Below, piece after piece: positions 52,641 through 62,092 of a DNA stretch of 64,000 bases. The stretch's first letter is position 1. Each line of letters begins with the position of its first letter. Both the position numbers and the translations under genes were made by a program. The DNA comes from Metabacillus litoralis (GTDB lineage: Bacteria; Bacillota; Bacilli; Bacillales; Bacillaceae), in contig NZ_JAIVKL010000001.1 in the NCBI RefSeq assembly GCF_020524045.1, forward strand, positions 647,529 through 711,528, given 5' to 3'. Under the pieces are notes generated by a model that did no database searches, had not been told where the DNA came from, and was given only the letters and a program-made list of their open reading frames with translations.

Positions 52641-54125
52641 TCATTCATCTATATCTTTATTCTTTTTTGCATTAGCTAAAGAAAATCGCTTTGGCTTATT
52701 TGTGCGTAATTGCTTTGGTCTATTTGACAAAACTGAAAATGGTAATCTTATTATTGCATCTTTCATATCAACAGTCCTTGGAGGGTAAATCGGTTCTAAA
52801 AAAGGTCTTCCAAGTGAAGTTAACCTTAGTAAATGTGTGATTAAAAAACAAAAGCATAATACAATCCCTAATAATCCCAGCCACTCTGCAAAAAGTAAAA
52901 ACGGAAATCTTAACATTCGAATCGTATTACCCATTGCATAAATTGGAGTTGTAAATGATGCTAGAGCTGATAGTGCGACAATAATTAGCAAAATATTACT
53001 GGTTAACCCGGCCTCAACTGAAGCTGTTCCGATAACAATACCTCCAACGATACCAATTGTTTGACCAACCTTTGTAGGTAATCTAGCTCCAGCTTCTCGT
53101 AATAATTCAATTGTCAGTTCTAAAAACAAAGCCTCTAATATGGGAGGTAACGGAACTTCTCTTCTTGATGAAATAAGAGTATTTAGCAAATCGTTTGGAA
53201 TTAATTCATAATGATAAGTTAATGTCGCAACATAGATTGGTGTAACTAATATAGAAAAAGAAACGGCAAATAAACGAACTAACCGAAAAAAAGATGCATT
53301 TATCCAGTTATAAAAGTAATCATCAAAAGCAGAGAAGAATTCGATTAACGTTGTAGGACCAACTAAAACATGTGGAGATCCATCAACTATTATGCTAACT
53401 TTTCCTTCAGCTAATATTGAAGATACTCGATCTGGTCTTTCAGTATCTAATAATTGTGGAAACGGTGAGTTATGATTGTCAGAAATCATCTGTGATATAA
53501 ATGAGCTATCACTTATTTGATCAAATTGAATATCTTTAATTCTTTGAATAACTGTATGGACATTTTCTTCATCACATATCCCCTCAACATACAACACGGC
53601 AACCTTAGTTTTAGAAAGGTCACCAACATTCATCTCAAAAATCCTCAAGTTCTCATTATTAATTCTTTTTCTTATTAAATTAATATTCGATTCTATTGAT
53701 TCTACAAAAGCCTCCTTAGGTCCCACTACACTAAATTCTACTTCTGGTAGTGAAACATCACGTGCCTTGTTTAAAGTTGCCTTGATCAAAGCACTAGGAA
53801 GTCCATATTCAGTTAAACTGACAAGAACATATCCTTCAAGAAGTTTTTCTTTAATCACATCGGTATCTATTGTTACAATAATATTTTCAATTGGTATTAA
53901 CTTTTTAAGCTCTTCTAGTGTTTTCCATGTATCACTTTTTACAATCGGCATTATGCTTTGTTGCAATGTTTGCATATCAACTAGAGTTCTAATATAAGAA
54001 ATCCAATATTTCACTTCATTTGTTTCTGCTTCGTATTGTAAAAAATCTGATGAAGTTCTGAATCGGGCAATAAGCTGGACTAACGAAGGCTTTTCTTTTC
54101 CACTTTCATATCTCATTTTATCCAT
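52641..54125 (-). CDS. Germinant receptor A subunit
   Basis: A 494-aa GerA-family protein. The long hydrophilic N-terminal region (about 1-270) carries segments such as VAVLYVEGI and ILAEGKVSIIVDGSPHVLV, then five to six transmembrane helices including the conserved PLPPILEALFLELTIELLREAG. The C-terminus is hydrophilic and Lys-rich. It is the first gene of a gerABC-type operon. I start at ATG 54125, six bases after GAGGTG. The operon sits between ykvU and ykvT, a place without ger genes in B. subtilis. Confidence 0.94.
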   Translation of the reverse strand: MDKMRYESGKEKPSLVQLIARFRTSSDFLQYEAETNEVKYWISYIRTLVDMQTLQQSIMPIVKSDTWKTLEELKKLIPIENIIVTIDTDVIKEKLLEGYVLVSLTEYGLPSALIKATLNKARDVSLPEVEFSVVGPKEAFVESIESNINLIRKRINNENLRIFEMNVGDLSKTKVAVLYVEGICDEENVHTVIQRIKDIQFDQISDSSFISQMISDNHNSPFPQLLDTERPDRVSSILAEGKVSIIVDGSPHVLVGPTTLIEFFSAFDDYFYNWINASFFRLVRLFAVSFSILVTPIYVATLTYHYELIPNDLLNTLISSRREVPLPPILEALFLELTIELLREAGARLPTKVGQTIGIVGGIVIGTASVEAGLTSNILLIIVALSALASFTTPIYAMGNTIRMLRFPFLLFAEWLGLLGIVLCFCFLITHLLRLTSLGRPFLEPIYPPRTVDMKDAIIRLPFSVLSNRPKQLRTNKPKRFSLANAKKNKDIDE

Positions 54126-54340
54126 TAGGCACACCTCAGCTTCAAAAAAAAGTCTTTTTTATAGAGTGCCATCAATGTATGGAATTATGCACCAATTTTT
54201 ATAATAGAATTAGCTTTATATTGTGAAAATCATTTTCTTTTTCCCTGTAAAATATGTACTTCATTCTGTTTGCTAATGTTAGTGATAACAATATGAATAA
54301 ATAGGATTCCGCGTTACTAGATTGATAGACGTAACAAAAA

Positions 54341-54378
54341 AAAGCGTAAAACTGAATTTATTATTCAGCCTACGCTTT
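54341..54378 (-). terminator. ykvT terminator
   Basis: AAAGCGTA / TACGCTTT and an inner CTGAAT / ATTCAG stem form a two-part hairpin, followed by eight T on the minus strand, 9 nt after the ykvT stop codon. Confidence 0.88.
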
Positions 54379-54386
54379 CTTAACAT

Positions 54387-54989
54387 TTATTTAGCAAAAC
54401 GGTGATTTCCTATAACTGTTGTTACTTCACGAGATGTAATCCAAGTACTTTTTGCTGTTTGAGGGTTATAGAAGTAAAGCGAACCTTTACCCATGCCACG
54501 AAATGCTAAAGCTTCCTTTACTGCCGATTTAGCCATTTGATCCGCTGACTGATTAATTGTACCGTTTTTCACTGGTGAAAATGCAAAATAGCCTTGATCC
54601 TTTTGATAGATCACTTCTTTAACACTATTAGGGAATAATGAACTATCCACACGATTCAATACAACGGTTGCTACAGCCACTTTACCTGCATACGGTTCAC
54701 CTTTAGCTTCAGCATGAACAAGTCTTGCTAATAAATCCATTTCTGCTGTCGAAATAGTTTGGGGAATAACAAGTTTTTCACCAACGAATAAAACAGTTGA
54801 AGACTTTTTATTAGCTGACATTAAGCTATTTACTGAAACACCATGTTTTTTACCAATTAACCAAAATGTATCACCTGATTGTACTTGATGTGTTGTTGCA
54901 GCATTAGCTTTCGTTTGAGGTGTAGAAATCGCAACGAGCGATAAAGCTAATGTTGAAACAGCAACAAGTTTCACAATAAATGTTTTCAT
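54387..54989 (-). CDS. ykvT: LysM-containing SleB-like cell wall hydrolase YkvT
   Basis: A 200-aa secreted hydrolase. The signal peptide (MKTFIVKLVAVSTLALSL) is probably cleaved after KANA. A LysM domain (about 36-78, QVQSGDTFWLIGKKHGVS) binds glycan strands. The C-terminal SleB/hydrolase_2 domain has the catalytic Glu in LVHAEAKGEPYAGKVAVA near residue 95 and GNHRFAK at the end. It likely cleaves spore cortex or wall glycan. I start at ATG 54989 behind GGGAGG, six codons after the first possible start. Position next to ykvU/stoA supports ykvT. Confidence 0.88.
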   Translation of the reverse strand: MKTFIVKLVAVSTLALSLVAISTPQTKANAATTHQVQSGDTFWLIGKKHGVSVNSLMSANKKSSTVLFVGEKLVIPQTISTAEMDLLARLVHAEAKGEPYAGKVAVATVVLNRVDSSLFPNSVKEVIYQKDQGYFAFSPVKNGTINQSADQMAKSAVKEALAFRGMGKGSLYFYNPQTAKSTWITSREVTTVIGNHRFAK

Positions 54990-55273
54990 AAATGCGTAAC
55001 CTCCCATAATTTCTTAATAGTTTTAATCTTGCTTCTTGCTACAAAAACAAGATTAACAGGTTTATAACTCTAATACAGCCCTCAATATATGGTAGATAAA
55101 CCAATAGATTTAATTAAATTGACGGACAAAAAAGAGAAACTAAGTACTTTATAAGGAAATTTCATACTGATAGAATGATTGTTATACTGAAGATATCGCC
55201 GATTCATTCGAATGAAAACTAAGAGGATTATATATTTACATGATTGTCCTTTTAGAGAGTTTGATTAAATATA

Positions 55274-55435
55274 AAGGCTTTTTCTATACCTTTGTTGTTT
55301 TTAGAATCCTGATGAAAACAACTCTTTATAAAGTCTAGTGACATCTTTTCTTTTAGTGATCACACCTTTTAAGCAACAAACACTGATTTTAAAAGATAAT
55401 GACGTCAATTATTAACAAATTTTTAGAAAAAATCC
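55274..55435 (+). repeat. Degenerate copy of dispersed repeat family A
   Basis: AAGGCTTTTTCTATACCTTT at the left, AAAGTCTAGTGACATCTTTTC in the middle and TTTAGAAAAAATCC at the right follow the family order, with many changes. It lies in the gap upstream of ykvT, which otherwise shows no gene. Confidence 0.6.
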
Positions 55436-55440
55436 AACAT

Positions 55441-55475
55441 AAAAAAGCCAAGAAGTCTTATATTAGCTTCTTGGC
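55441..55475 (-). terminator. Terminator overlapping the end of the 64-aa gene
   Basis: On the minus strand GCCAAGAAG pairs with CTTCTTGGC, followed by six T. The left arm encodes the last codons and the stop lies in the loop. Confidence 0.85.
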
Positions 55476-55657
55476 TCTTGCAAATAACGATAAATAATAC
55501 TTCCACCTTGTTGTGCGATTCCACGAAAATGCTTAAAATCATCTCGATTAACAATCACTGTACGAAAAGAAAGAAATTGTTCTTTTGCTACATGATATTC
55601 GTTCAACTCGCCACTTTTCAATTGATCTAATCGTTCATTTATCGTTTGTTCATCCAT
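55463..55657 (-). CDS. Small conserved-looking protein, unknown (64 aa)
   Basis: The product starts MDEQTINERLDQLKSGEL and continues with FLSFRTVIVNRDDFKHFRGIA and GGSIIYRYLQEP. It has a helical first half and a basic, mixed second half; no signal or membrane helix. I start at ATG 55657 behind GAGGAAAAGGA rather than seven codons earlier. Its own terminator overlaps the stop codon. Similar short proteins occur in Bacillus, but I cannot name a function. Confidence 0.7.
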   Translation of the reverse strand: MDEQTINERLDQLKSGELNEYHVAKEQFLSFRTVIVNRDDFKHFRGIAQQGGSIIYRYLQEPRS

Positions 55658-55779
55658 TTCCTTTTCCTCACTTTTCAAAAATACACATGTATATACAAAT
55701 TGTACTTATACCTATTTGATATGTCTATTATTTTTTATATGTTAAATCTCTAAGTGAAAACAGTACCTATTCTTTAATT

Positions 55780-55947
55780 AAGACTGATTTCATAAACTTT
55801 GTTGGTTTAACAACTCCAAGAAAACAGCACTATAGCAAGCATAGTGGCATCTTTTCTTCATAAGATAGTACCTATTTTGCTGTAACAACAATGTTTCCAC
55901 TCTAAAATTAGGTCAAATTACACAACAATCTTTCAGAAAAGAGCCTT
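55780..55947 (+). repeat. Dispersed repeat family A, copy 4
   Basis: About 168 bp: left end AGACTGATTTCATAAACTTTG, middle ATAGTGGCATCTTTTCTTCA, right end CAATCTTTCAGAAAAGAGCC. It ends about 50 nt before the stop codon of the next minus-strand gene. Confidence 0.78.
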
Positions 55948-55998
55948 AATTAGAAATCGCTATTATAATTAGTTACTGATTAATATTACAGGCTCCGA

Positions 55999-56646
55999 TT
56001 AATGAATATATTTCAGTGCTTCAACGGTTTCTTTTTCACCTTCTGTAATTTCAAAAGTCTCATTTTTTGTTTCCATCAATGTCAAACTTTTTATAAGAAC
56101 ACTAGCTACAGCTTTACGCGGAATTGTTTTGCTTTTATCATCTAAAGAGGCGTTAGCTTTAATTTTTAAATTACTATCATCATCTGATAAACTAGTTGGT
56201 CTGACAATTGTATAAGTAAGACCTGATCTTCTTAAATGTTCATCTGCATTGGCTTTTGCAGTAAGATAGTGCTTCATATTATCAGGTGCCATTTCTGGTA
56301 CATCCGCTCCTACAGAACTTAACATAACGAAATGTTTAATTGAATGTTTTTTTGCTTCATCAATAATCCTTTTAGCACCTTCTTGATCGATTGCTGTTGT
56401 TTTGTCCGGTCCTGTACTTGATCCAGAACCAGCTGCAAAAATAACTGCTTCTACATCTTCTAAAACGTGTTCAATATTCCCCTCTAAATCACCAATCACG
56501 TAGTCATTAGCACCCAGCTCCATCAAGCGTTTAGCTTGATTTTCATCTCTAATCATTGCAATTGATTTATGTTCTTCTTCTTGATTTATTTGATGAATAA
56601 TATGTCTACCAGTATGTCCATTTGCTCCAATAATTAATACGTTCAT
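55999..56646 (-). CDS. NAD(P)-binding atypical SDR (NmrA/YhfK-like)
   Basis: A 215-aa extended/atypical SDR with the coenzyme motif LIIGANGHTGRHII at the N-terminus (GANGxTG), then AVIFAAGSGSSTG and YTIVRPTSL. It resembles B. subtilis YhfK-type proteins of unknown substrate, possibly redox sensors. CAGGAGCG precedes ATG 56646. Single gene, 90 nt from the patatin gene in the same direction; no operon evidence. Confidence 0.8.
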   Translation of the reverse strand: MNVLIIGANGHTGRHIIHQINQEEEHKSIAMIRDENQAKRLMELGANDYVIGDLEGNIEHVLEDVEAVIFAAGSGSSTGPDKTTAIDQEGAKRIIDEAKKHSIKHFVMLSSVGADVPEMAPDNMKHYLTAKANADEHLRRSGLTYTIVRPTSLSDDDSNLKIKANASLDDKSKTIPRKAVASVLIKSLTLMETKNETFEITEGEKETVEALKYIH

Positions 56647-56735
56647 TTATATCACGCTCCTGAATTTAGTCTACTATTATAGTGTTTCCCTAAATTCATA
56701 TCTATTAAACAAACCATTATTATCTTAATATATTG

Positions 56736-57596
56736 CTAGTTATGACATTCTTTTAACCACATTTCTAACTTGTTGAATTCTCTTCTTGCATCATTCATCC
56801 CTAACGCATATAATTGCTCAAGTTTTTTCGGATTTCTTTCAATTCTACCTACCTTAAGCTTTTCACTAGGACGAAGCACAAAAACATTTCCCCTTTGTTC
56901 TTGTTCCTTAATATACTGTATGGTTTCGTTATACCTTTCATATCTTGATAAAACTGCTTCAACTAGCTTTGGATACTTGCTGTATGATCTATTTAAAAGC
57001 CATTTAATATTTGATTTTTTCTTTGAATATGAATCATCTTTTGTCAAAATCACAACATTAGTCTTAAAACCATCTTGCTCTGCTTTTTTGATTGGTATAG
57101 AATCTGCAATACCACCATCTAATAGAAGCTTACCTCCAAAATCAACCATTGGTGAAATAAATGGCAATGAACTTGAGGCTCTAATGACCGTCAATATATC
57201 ATCCACATAATCTGCTTTCTTATAATAAACTGGTAAACCAGTCTGACAATCTGTAGTCGTTATAACAAACTCTTCAGTACAAGCATAAAATGTTTGAAAA
57301 TCATATGGAACAAGTTGATTAGGTATTTCATCGAAAAGAAAATCCATTCCAAATAATTCTCTTCTCTTTACAAAGTTTCTATAGGATAAATATTCTGGAT
57401 GTGTTACATAACCAATATTCACGGTTTTATTTCTTCCTTTTTGTCGTGAAAGATATGACGCCCCAAAACATGCTCCAGCTGACACACCTATTACGTAAGG
57501 GAAATACAAATTCTTTTTCATAAAATATTCTAATACGCCAGCCGTATAAATACCTCTCATACCGCCGCCTTCTAATACTAAACCTGTTTTAACCAT
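56736..57596 (-). CDS. Patatin-like phospholipase
   Basis: A 286-aa lipid acyl hydrolase. The oxyanion motif LEGGGMRGIYTAGVLE is at residue 7, the Ser-Asp dyad has Ser in GVSAGACFG (GxSxG, about 39) and Asp in DGGIADSIPI (DGG, about 160). No signal peptide is seen, so it acts inside the cell, probably on phospholipids. GGGGAGCGG precedes ATG 57596. The closest type is bacterial RssA/YjjU-like patatins. Confidence 0.88.
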   Translation of the reverse strand: MVKTGLVLEGGGMRGIYTAGVLEYFMKKNLYFPYVIGVSAGACFGASYLSRQKGRNKTVNIGYVTHPEYLSYRNFVKRRELFGMDFLFDEIPNQLVPYDFQTFYACTEEFVITTTDCQTGLPVYYKKADYVDDILTVIRASSSLPFISPMVDFGGKLLLDGGIADSIPIKKAEQDGFKTNVVILTKDDSYSKKKSNIKWLLNRSYSKYPKLVEAVLSRYERYNETIQYIKEQEQRGNVFVLRPSEKLKVGRIERNPKKLEQLYALGMNDARREFNKLEMWLKECHN

Positions 57597-57966
57597 TATT
57601 ACCGCTCCCCAATACGAAAGTGTTTTTTAAATATACCACAAACACCTTGTATTTTTCAGCCTGGGGCCATACAATGATAACGTATTCATTAATAATTATA
57701 CATATCTTTTTTAAGAGAAAATCATCCAGAATAAGCGGACCATATCCTGAAGATATAATGCTAAATCCCATGATCTGTAATTTTTTCCTCAAATTTAAAT
57801 GAAAGGCTTTACTTACATACAGAAATAGTGTTAAATAATGCTAATAGAGTTTTTAAGACAACAAAATTAGTAGTGAAACAGGGCTCAAAAGCCAATAAAC
57901 ACTTAGTATGATTTCTATAAAACGAAAGAATTTTATCGTAGAATGAATATGTAAAGGAGCGAGGCA
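57597..57966. other. AT-rich gap between the patatin gene and ykvS
   Basis: About 370 bases containing the divergent promoters of both genes. No repeat copy, RNA gene or convincing small gene found. Confidence 0.4.
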
Positions 57967-58155
57967 ATGAAGATCGCTAAAGTTGGAAGTATCATTGAAT
58001 TTAGAGACGGTTTATCAGGTGTTGTTGAAAAAGTAAATGAAAATTCTGTTATTGTTGATTTAACATACATGGAAAACTTCAGAGACTTAGATCTTGATAG
58101 ACGCACAGTTGTTAATCACAAAAACTATAAAATTGTTAAAGAAGCTTTCTCTTAA
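57967..58155 (+). CDS. ykvS: YkvS, DUF2187 protein
   Basis: A 62-aa protein of the DUF2187 (KOW-like beta barrel) type: KVGSIIEFRDGLSGVVEKV, then SVIVDLTYM and TVVNHKNYKIV. Function unknown; the barrel could bind RNA or protein. AAAGGAGCGAGG precedes ATG 57967 and a terminator follows. Position near ykvR and ykvT supports the name. Confidence 0.85.
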   Translation: MKIAKVGSIIEFRDGLSGVVEKVNENSVIVDLTYMENFRDLDLDRRTVVNHKNYKIVKEAFS

Positions 58156-58166
58156 TATAACAAATA

Positions 58167-58194
58167 AAACACGAAGAAAAATATCTTCGTGTTT
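58167..58194 (+). terminator. ykvS terminator
   Basis: AAACACGAAGA / TCTTCGTGTTT stem running into TTTTTAT, 12 nt after the ykvS stop codon. Confidence 0.85.
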
Positions 58195-58282
58195 TTATAT
58201 TGTCTGATCTATTACTTTTTTCTCTATTTGAAAAATTAACAAAACAGGTTATCTAAGCGCGACAAGGTTTTAATGAATTTCT

Positions 58283-58320
58283 TGCTAGTATGTTTATATT
58301 TACACATAATCATACTAGCA
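58283..58320. other. Perfect 10-bp inverted repeat
   Basis: TGCTAGTATG and CATACTAGCA flank an 18-nt AT-rich loop between ykvS and ykvR. No T run follows on either strand, so it is not a typical terminator; it could be an operator or RNA stem. Confidence 0.4.
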
Positions 58321-58424
58321 TCTTGCTTAGCTTTGACAAACATCTCTTCTATAACCTACGAGTGAGGAATGTATATGCTTTTAGATTACTGGGAAGAAAA
58401 GCTTACAGCACTTTATAAGAAGTG

Positions 58425-58694
58425 TTAATTCATTAATCCTTCATCTATGTAAACTTCCATGCCAGCTTCTTCAAGGCACTCACCAAAGTATTTAACTTCT
58501 TTCTTATAGTCATAGTTGATTATATTTAAATCTTGATCATCAGCATCGTAAACGGCAACTACAGCATCATTTGCATAAAGGTTTATATAATCATCTGTGC
58601 CTTTTAAGTGTGCTTTAACACTGAAAACTTTGCCCTTTTTTAGTTGTTTAACGTCTTTTAATGCTTTTGTTAGTAACTCTTTAATTTCATCCAT
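58425..58694 (-). CDS. ykvR: YkvR, DUF3219-like protein
   Basis: An 89-aa cytoplasmic protein (MDEIKELLTKALKDVKQL; VYDADDQDLNIINYDYKK; ending YIDEGLMN), rich in acidic residues and likely alpha/beta. B. subtilis ykvR encodes a similar protein beside ykvS; function unknown. I start at ATG 58694, eight bases after GGAGG; the ATG two codons earlier is too close to the site. Confidence 0.8.
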   Translation of the reverse strand: MDEIKELLTKALKDVKQLKKGKVFSVKAHLKGTDDYINLYANDAVVAVYDADDQDLNIINYDYKKEVKYFGECLEEAGMEVYIDEGLMN

Positions 58695-58940
58695 TACCAT
58701 AGCCTCCTATAATTAGCTCTTTATTGGTTGTATCATATTAAGTTGGATATGTACAAATTTCTATTGAAGCTAAAATCATTACTGAAATTAATTTTTATCT
58801 TAATTCGATAATTAATTGTCTCAAACAGATCATAAATGGCTTTTCATCAATTTGAGGACCACTAATGATTTTTCACTCTATTAACACAGTCAATCATATA
58901 ATCTACTAATCATTTTATAGAGCAAACTAACATACATAAA

Positions 58941-59113
58941 TAGGTGCCCTAGTGTCTCCGCTCCATTCTACTAGTTCCTAAAAATAGTATGCAAAAACAC
59001 CAAAACTATTGAAGACGGCAAATAAAAACCCGAACGATTAGGCGAATGTTTATTTGAAATATCACCTAATAATTCGAGTTTATCATTAACTTAAATACTT
59101 ATGTTCTAGCCTC
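58941..59113 (+). repeat. Dispersed repeat family B, 3' half only
   Basis: Matches the right half of the full copy: CATTCTACTAGTTCCTAAAA, AACCCGAACGATTAGGCGAA, AATTCGAGTTTATCATTA and AATACTTATGTTCTAGCC. The left half is missing, probably by deletion. It lies just after the queF stop codon on the other strand. Confidence 0.8.
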
Positions 59114-59126
59114 ATTCTTTTTTATC

Positions 59127-59624
59127 TTAGCGATTATCAATCGTCTCGGGATATAAATCATGATTCATTAAACGATAATTCGCCATTTCCTCATATTTAG
59201 TTCCCGGTTTTCCATAATTAGTGTAAGGATCAATAGAAATTCCTCCACGTGGAGTAAATTTACCCCATACTTCAATATAACGAGGATCCATTAATTCAAT
59301 TAAATCGTTCATAATGATATTCATACAGTCTTCGTGAAAATCTCCATGATTTCTAAAACTGAACAAGTATAATTTTAACGACTTACTTTCAACCATTTTA
59401 ACATCTGGTATATAGCTAATATATATTGTCGCAAAATCTGGTTGACCTGTTTTTGGGCATAGGCTAGTAAATTCTGGGCAATTAAATTTTACAAAATAAT
59501 CGCGATTAGGATGTTTATTATCAAATGATTCTAATATTTGTGGTGAATATTCAAATAAGTAGTTTGTTCCTTGATTTCCTAGAAGTGTTACGTCTTTTAG
59601 TTCTTCATCTTTTCTTCCTGACAT
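59127..59624 (-). CDS. queF: NADPH-dependent 7-cyano-7-deazaguanine reductase QueF
   Basis: A 165-aa unimodular QueF that reduces preQ0 to preQ1 in queuosine synthesis. The nucleophilic Cys is in [17 protein letters not shown] (second Cys, about 56), and the QueF motif [20 protein letters not shown] follows with the catalytic Asp/His. AAGAGGAAAG precedes ATG 59624. It is separated from queE by 400 nt that contain a family C repeat, so it may be transcribed on its own. Confidence 0.95.
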   Translation of the reverse strand: MSGRKDEELKDVTLLGNQGTNYLFEYSPQILESFDNKHPNRDYFVKFNCPEFTSLCPKTGQPDFATIYISYIPDVKMVESKSLKLYLFSFRNHGDFHEDCMNIIMNDLIELMDPRYIEVWGKFTPRGGISIDPYTNYGKPGTKYEEMANYRLMNHDLYPETIDNR

Positions 59625-59716
59625 GTTCTTTCCTCTTTTCTTATATCGTTTACATAAGCTGATAGTTTATAAAAGTTGTAGCTTTCTACTTTACATAAAA
59701 CTCTACTAAAACATAA

Positions 59717-59924
59717 GGCTCTGTTAAACTTTGTGGTTGATTTCCGTTACAGGCATTCGCTTTCCGCGGGAAAAAATGCAGTTCGTTTTTTCCTAGGTCC
59801 GGAAGCCTCCTCGGCGCAAGCGCCTGTGGGGTCTCCCTTCGACACGCTTCTCTAAGCAGGAGTCTCATGCCTTTCACTCCAATCAACCAAGTGCTAAAAA
59901 TCAATCATAAACTTTAACATAGCC
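59717..59924 (+). repeat. Dispersed repeat family C, full copy
   Basis: A 208-bp element with terminal inverted repeats: GGCTCTGTTAAACTTTGTGG at the left and CATAAACTTTAACATAGCC at the right (23 of 27 end bases pair). The GC-rich core has CGCTTTCCGCGGG, CCGGAAGCCTCCTCGGCG and GGCGCAAGCGCC. It is inserted between queE and queF. No coding sequence. Confidence 0.85.
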
Positions 59925-60027
59925 AAATATAAATGTGTTTAGATTGCTCCTGAAAATCAATATCTTGTTGCAAGTCAACATTTTGCTTAACAGTAATTTA
60001 AAATGTCAATGAAAATCAGCTTCTGTT

Positions 60028-60753
60028 TTATACGCCTCGTTTATTACCCCAAACCAAAGTATGAAGCTGTGGTAATACTCGTACATCGTTCAAATCTTTA
60101 TCATCAATTACTTGATCAATAAGCCATTCATATTTCTCAAGCAATGTTGTAACAAGCTGATTTGTATCAAGCTCATACACATCTTCATTTCCTACTTGTA
60201 AATAAAATGGTATGGATGGATAACGGAGGTGAACTTTTTTTGCGTAAGAAAGGTCTGTTAAATCAAAAACCACAACTTTTAAACTAATTGAATTCTGACT
60301 GTCCACTACCACTTTCTCAATGATTTCATCTAATTTTTCAAAATTTGTGATCATTCCTGAGCTTGGTGGTTTAGGAGAGATCGTTAAATCATCTATATCT
60401 TTTAACCAATCTTGGTATTTACTTCCTTGTGTTTCTATCGCTATTTTTTTACCATTTTGCTTTAATAGTGAAACAAACTCGTGAAGGTTTGTTAAAAGCG
60501 CAGGATTTCCTCCAGAAATTGTTACATGTGAAAAGCGATCTTCACCAAGTTCAAAAAGCTCTGACCATATCTCCTCAGCTGTTAGTTGTCTAATATCTTC
60601 TTTTGCCGAGCCATCCCAAGTGAATGCGGAGTCACACCAACTGCATGAATAATCACAGCCGGCTGTTCGAACAAACATTGTTTTTTGACCTATGACCATT
60701 CCCTCTCCTTGAATTGTCGGTCCAAATATTTCTAACACAGGAATTCTTTTCAC
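60028..60753 (-). CDS. queE: 7-carboxy-7-deazaguanine synthase QueE
   Basis: A 241-aa radical SAM enzyme converting 6-carboxytetrahydropterin to CDG, the third step of preQ0 synthesis. The cluster motif CDYSCSWC (CxxxCxxC) lies near residue 33, with GPTIQGEGMVIGQKTMFVR before it and TISGGNPAL after. GTG 60753 is used, after AAGGAGGGACAGGA, and overlaps the queD stop by 4 nt. Complete length. Confidence 0.95.
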   Translation of the reverse strand: MKRIPVLEIFGPTIQGEGMVIGQKTMFVRTAGCDYSCSWCDSAFTWDGSAKEDIRQLTAEEIWSELFELGEDRFSHVTISGGNPALLTNLHEFVSLLKQNGKKIAIETQGSKYQDWLKDIDDLTISPKPPSSGMITNFEKLDEIIEKVVVDSQNSISLKVVVFDLTDLSYAKKVHLRYPSIPFYLQVGNEDVYELDTNQLVTTLLEKYEWLIDQVIDDKDLNDVRVLPQLHTLVWGNKRGV

Positions 60754-61193
60754 TCCTGTCCCTCCTTTTTCTTAGGACGGAACACAACATAGCTAGTTGG
60801 TGTCTCTCTTACAAAAACTTGAACACATGTTGGCTTGTTCTCTTTTGTATCAAGATCTCTTTGGACCAATTCCCATATTGCACGTGCTATTCCTTCAGTT
60901 GTAGGAAAGTAATTTGGGTCATTTTCTGAAAAAAGATCTTTATGATCATTAAGAATTGAATGATCAAAAAGATGATGAATCAGTTTCTTTAAAGAAGCAA
61001 AATTCACTAAGAAGCCTGAATCGTCTAATTCATCACCTGCAATTGTGACATTGACAAAATACGTATGGCCATGAACTTTCTGACATTTCCCTGCATCTTC
61101 ATGTGGGATATAGTGAGCTGCAGAAATGTGCATATCCTTATTTAATTCAAATTGATAATCATGTTGAACTTGTGGATAGATTTGTTGAATCAT
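60750..61193 (-). CDS. queD: 6-carboxytetrahydropterin synthase QueD
   Basis: A 147-aa T-fold enzyme producing 6-carboxytetrahydropterin from dihydroneopterin triphosphate. Zinc-binding His residues appear in ISAAHYIP and VHGHTYFV, with the catalytic Cys in GKCQKVHGH. Its ATG overlaps the queC stop codon (ATGA) and its end overlaps queE, so queC, queD and queE are tightly coupled. Confidence 0.95.
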   Translation of the reverse strand: MIQQIYPQVQHDYQFELNKDMHISAAHYIPHEDAGKCQKVHGHTYFVNVTIAGDELDDSGFLVNFASLKKLIHHLFDHSILNDHKDLFSENDPNYFPTTEGIARAIWELVQRDLDTKENKPTCVQVFVRETPTSYVVFRPKKKEGQE

Positions 61194-61852
61194 TTTGCGT
61201 CAACACCTTTTTCTCGAAGATAGTCATTAAGACCTTTTTTTCTTAAATCACATGCAGGACATTCCCCACAACCTTCTGCTATGATACCGTTGTAGCATGT
61301 TAATGTTTTTTCTTGAACAAATTCAAGAACGCCAAGATCATCAGCAAGCTTCCATGTTTCTGCTTTATTTATCCACATTAATGGAGTATGAATAACAAAT
61401 GGTTTATCTAAAGCAAGATTTAACGTAACATTACATGATTTGACAAACGCATCTCGACAATCTGGATACCCACTAAAATCTGTTTCACAAACTCCTGTTA
61501 CTATATGTTTGGCACCAATTTGATTCGCTAAAATTGTTGCAAATGACAAAAACAACAAGTTCCGACCAGGAACAAAAGTAGAAGGAAGTTCTCCATCTTT
61601 TTGTTCAATTTTAATATCCGCTCTTGTTAAAGCATTAGGAGCTAGTTGATTTAAAAGTGACATATCTAACACATGATGCTGAATATTTAATTCATTTGTA
61701 ATCGATTCAGCTACTTCAATTTCTAAACTGTGACGCTGATTATAATTAAATGTCACAGCTACAACTTCTTTAAACTGCTTTAGTGCCCAAAATAAACAAG
61801 TTGTACTATCTTGACCTCCACTAAAAACAACAACTGCTTTTTCATTTTTCAT
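61190..61852 (-). CDS. queC: 7-cyano-7-deazaguanine synthase QueC
   Basis: A 220-aa PP-loop ATPase converting CDG to preQ0. The ATP motif [16 protein letters not shown] is at about 7-22. The C-terminal zinc site is formed by Cys residues in [21 protein letters not shown] start at ATG 61852 ([13 protein letters not shown]), seven codons after the first possible start, behind GGGGACG. First gene of the queCDE unit, downstream of a preQ1-I riboswitch. Confidence 0.95.
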   Translation of the reverse strand: MKNEKAVVVFSGGQDSTTCLFWALKQFKEVVAVTFNYNQRHSLEIEVAESITNELNIQHHVLDMSLLNQLAPNALTRADIKIEQKDGELPSTFVPGRNLLFLSFATILANQIGAKHIVTGVCETDFSGYPDCRDAFVKSCNVTLNLALDKPFVIHTPLMWINKAETWKLADDLGVLEFVQEKTLTCYNGIIAEGCGECPACDLRKKGLNDYLREKGVDAK

Positions 61853-62046
61853 TAACAAACGTCCCCTTTTCACCTATATATGCATAACAGAAAGGCTATT
61901 ACGCAACCTATTAAATATAATTTTATGGTAATAAAAATTCTTTTTCTGTTTTGTTAGATCTTGTTACTAGCGAATTCCTATTTAGAATAGAGCCTTGCAC
62001 TCAGCTTTTGAGGCCACAAAGCAGTTTAAAAAATAGTAAAAACAAT

Positions 62047-62079
62047 AAAAAAACACCTTCGAAAATCATCCGAGGTGTC
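62047..62079 (-). terminator. Terminator in the que leader
   Basis: On the minus strand ACACCTCG pairs with CGAAGGTGT, followed by seven T. It lies downstream of the preQ1 aptamer and upstream of queC, so it is probably part of the regulatory platform. Confidence 0.75.
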
Positions 62080-62092
62080 CAGCATTTATCAT

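Noticed and set aside
48940..55007. Prophage or genomic island around the germinant receptor
   Set aside because: No integrase, attachment repeats or phage genes; the flanks keep Bacillus gene order.
58369..58428. 19-codon frame with a GTGAGGA-like site before ykvR
   Set aside because: Very short, overlaps the 3' end of ykvR on the other strand and has no further support; kept only as a note.
59686..59904. 72-codon minus-strand frame
   Set aside because: Lies entirely within a family C repeat; apparent protein is a translation of the GC-rich core.
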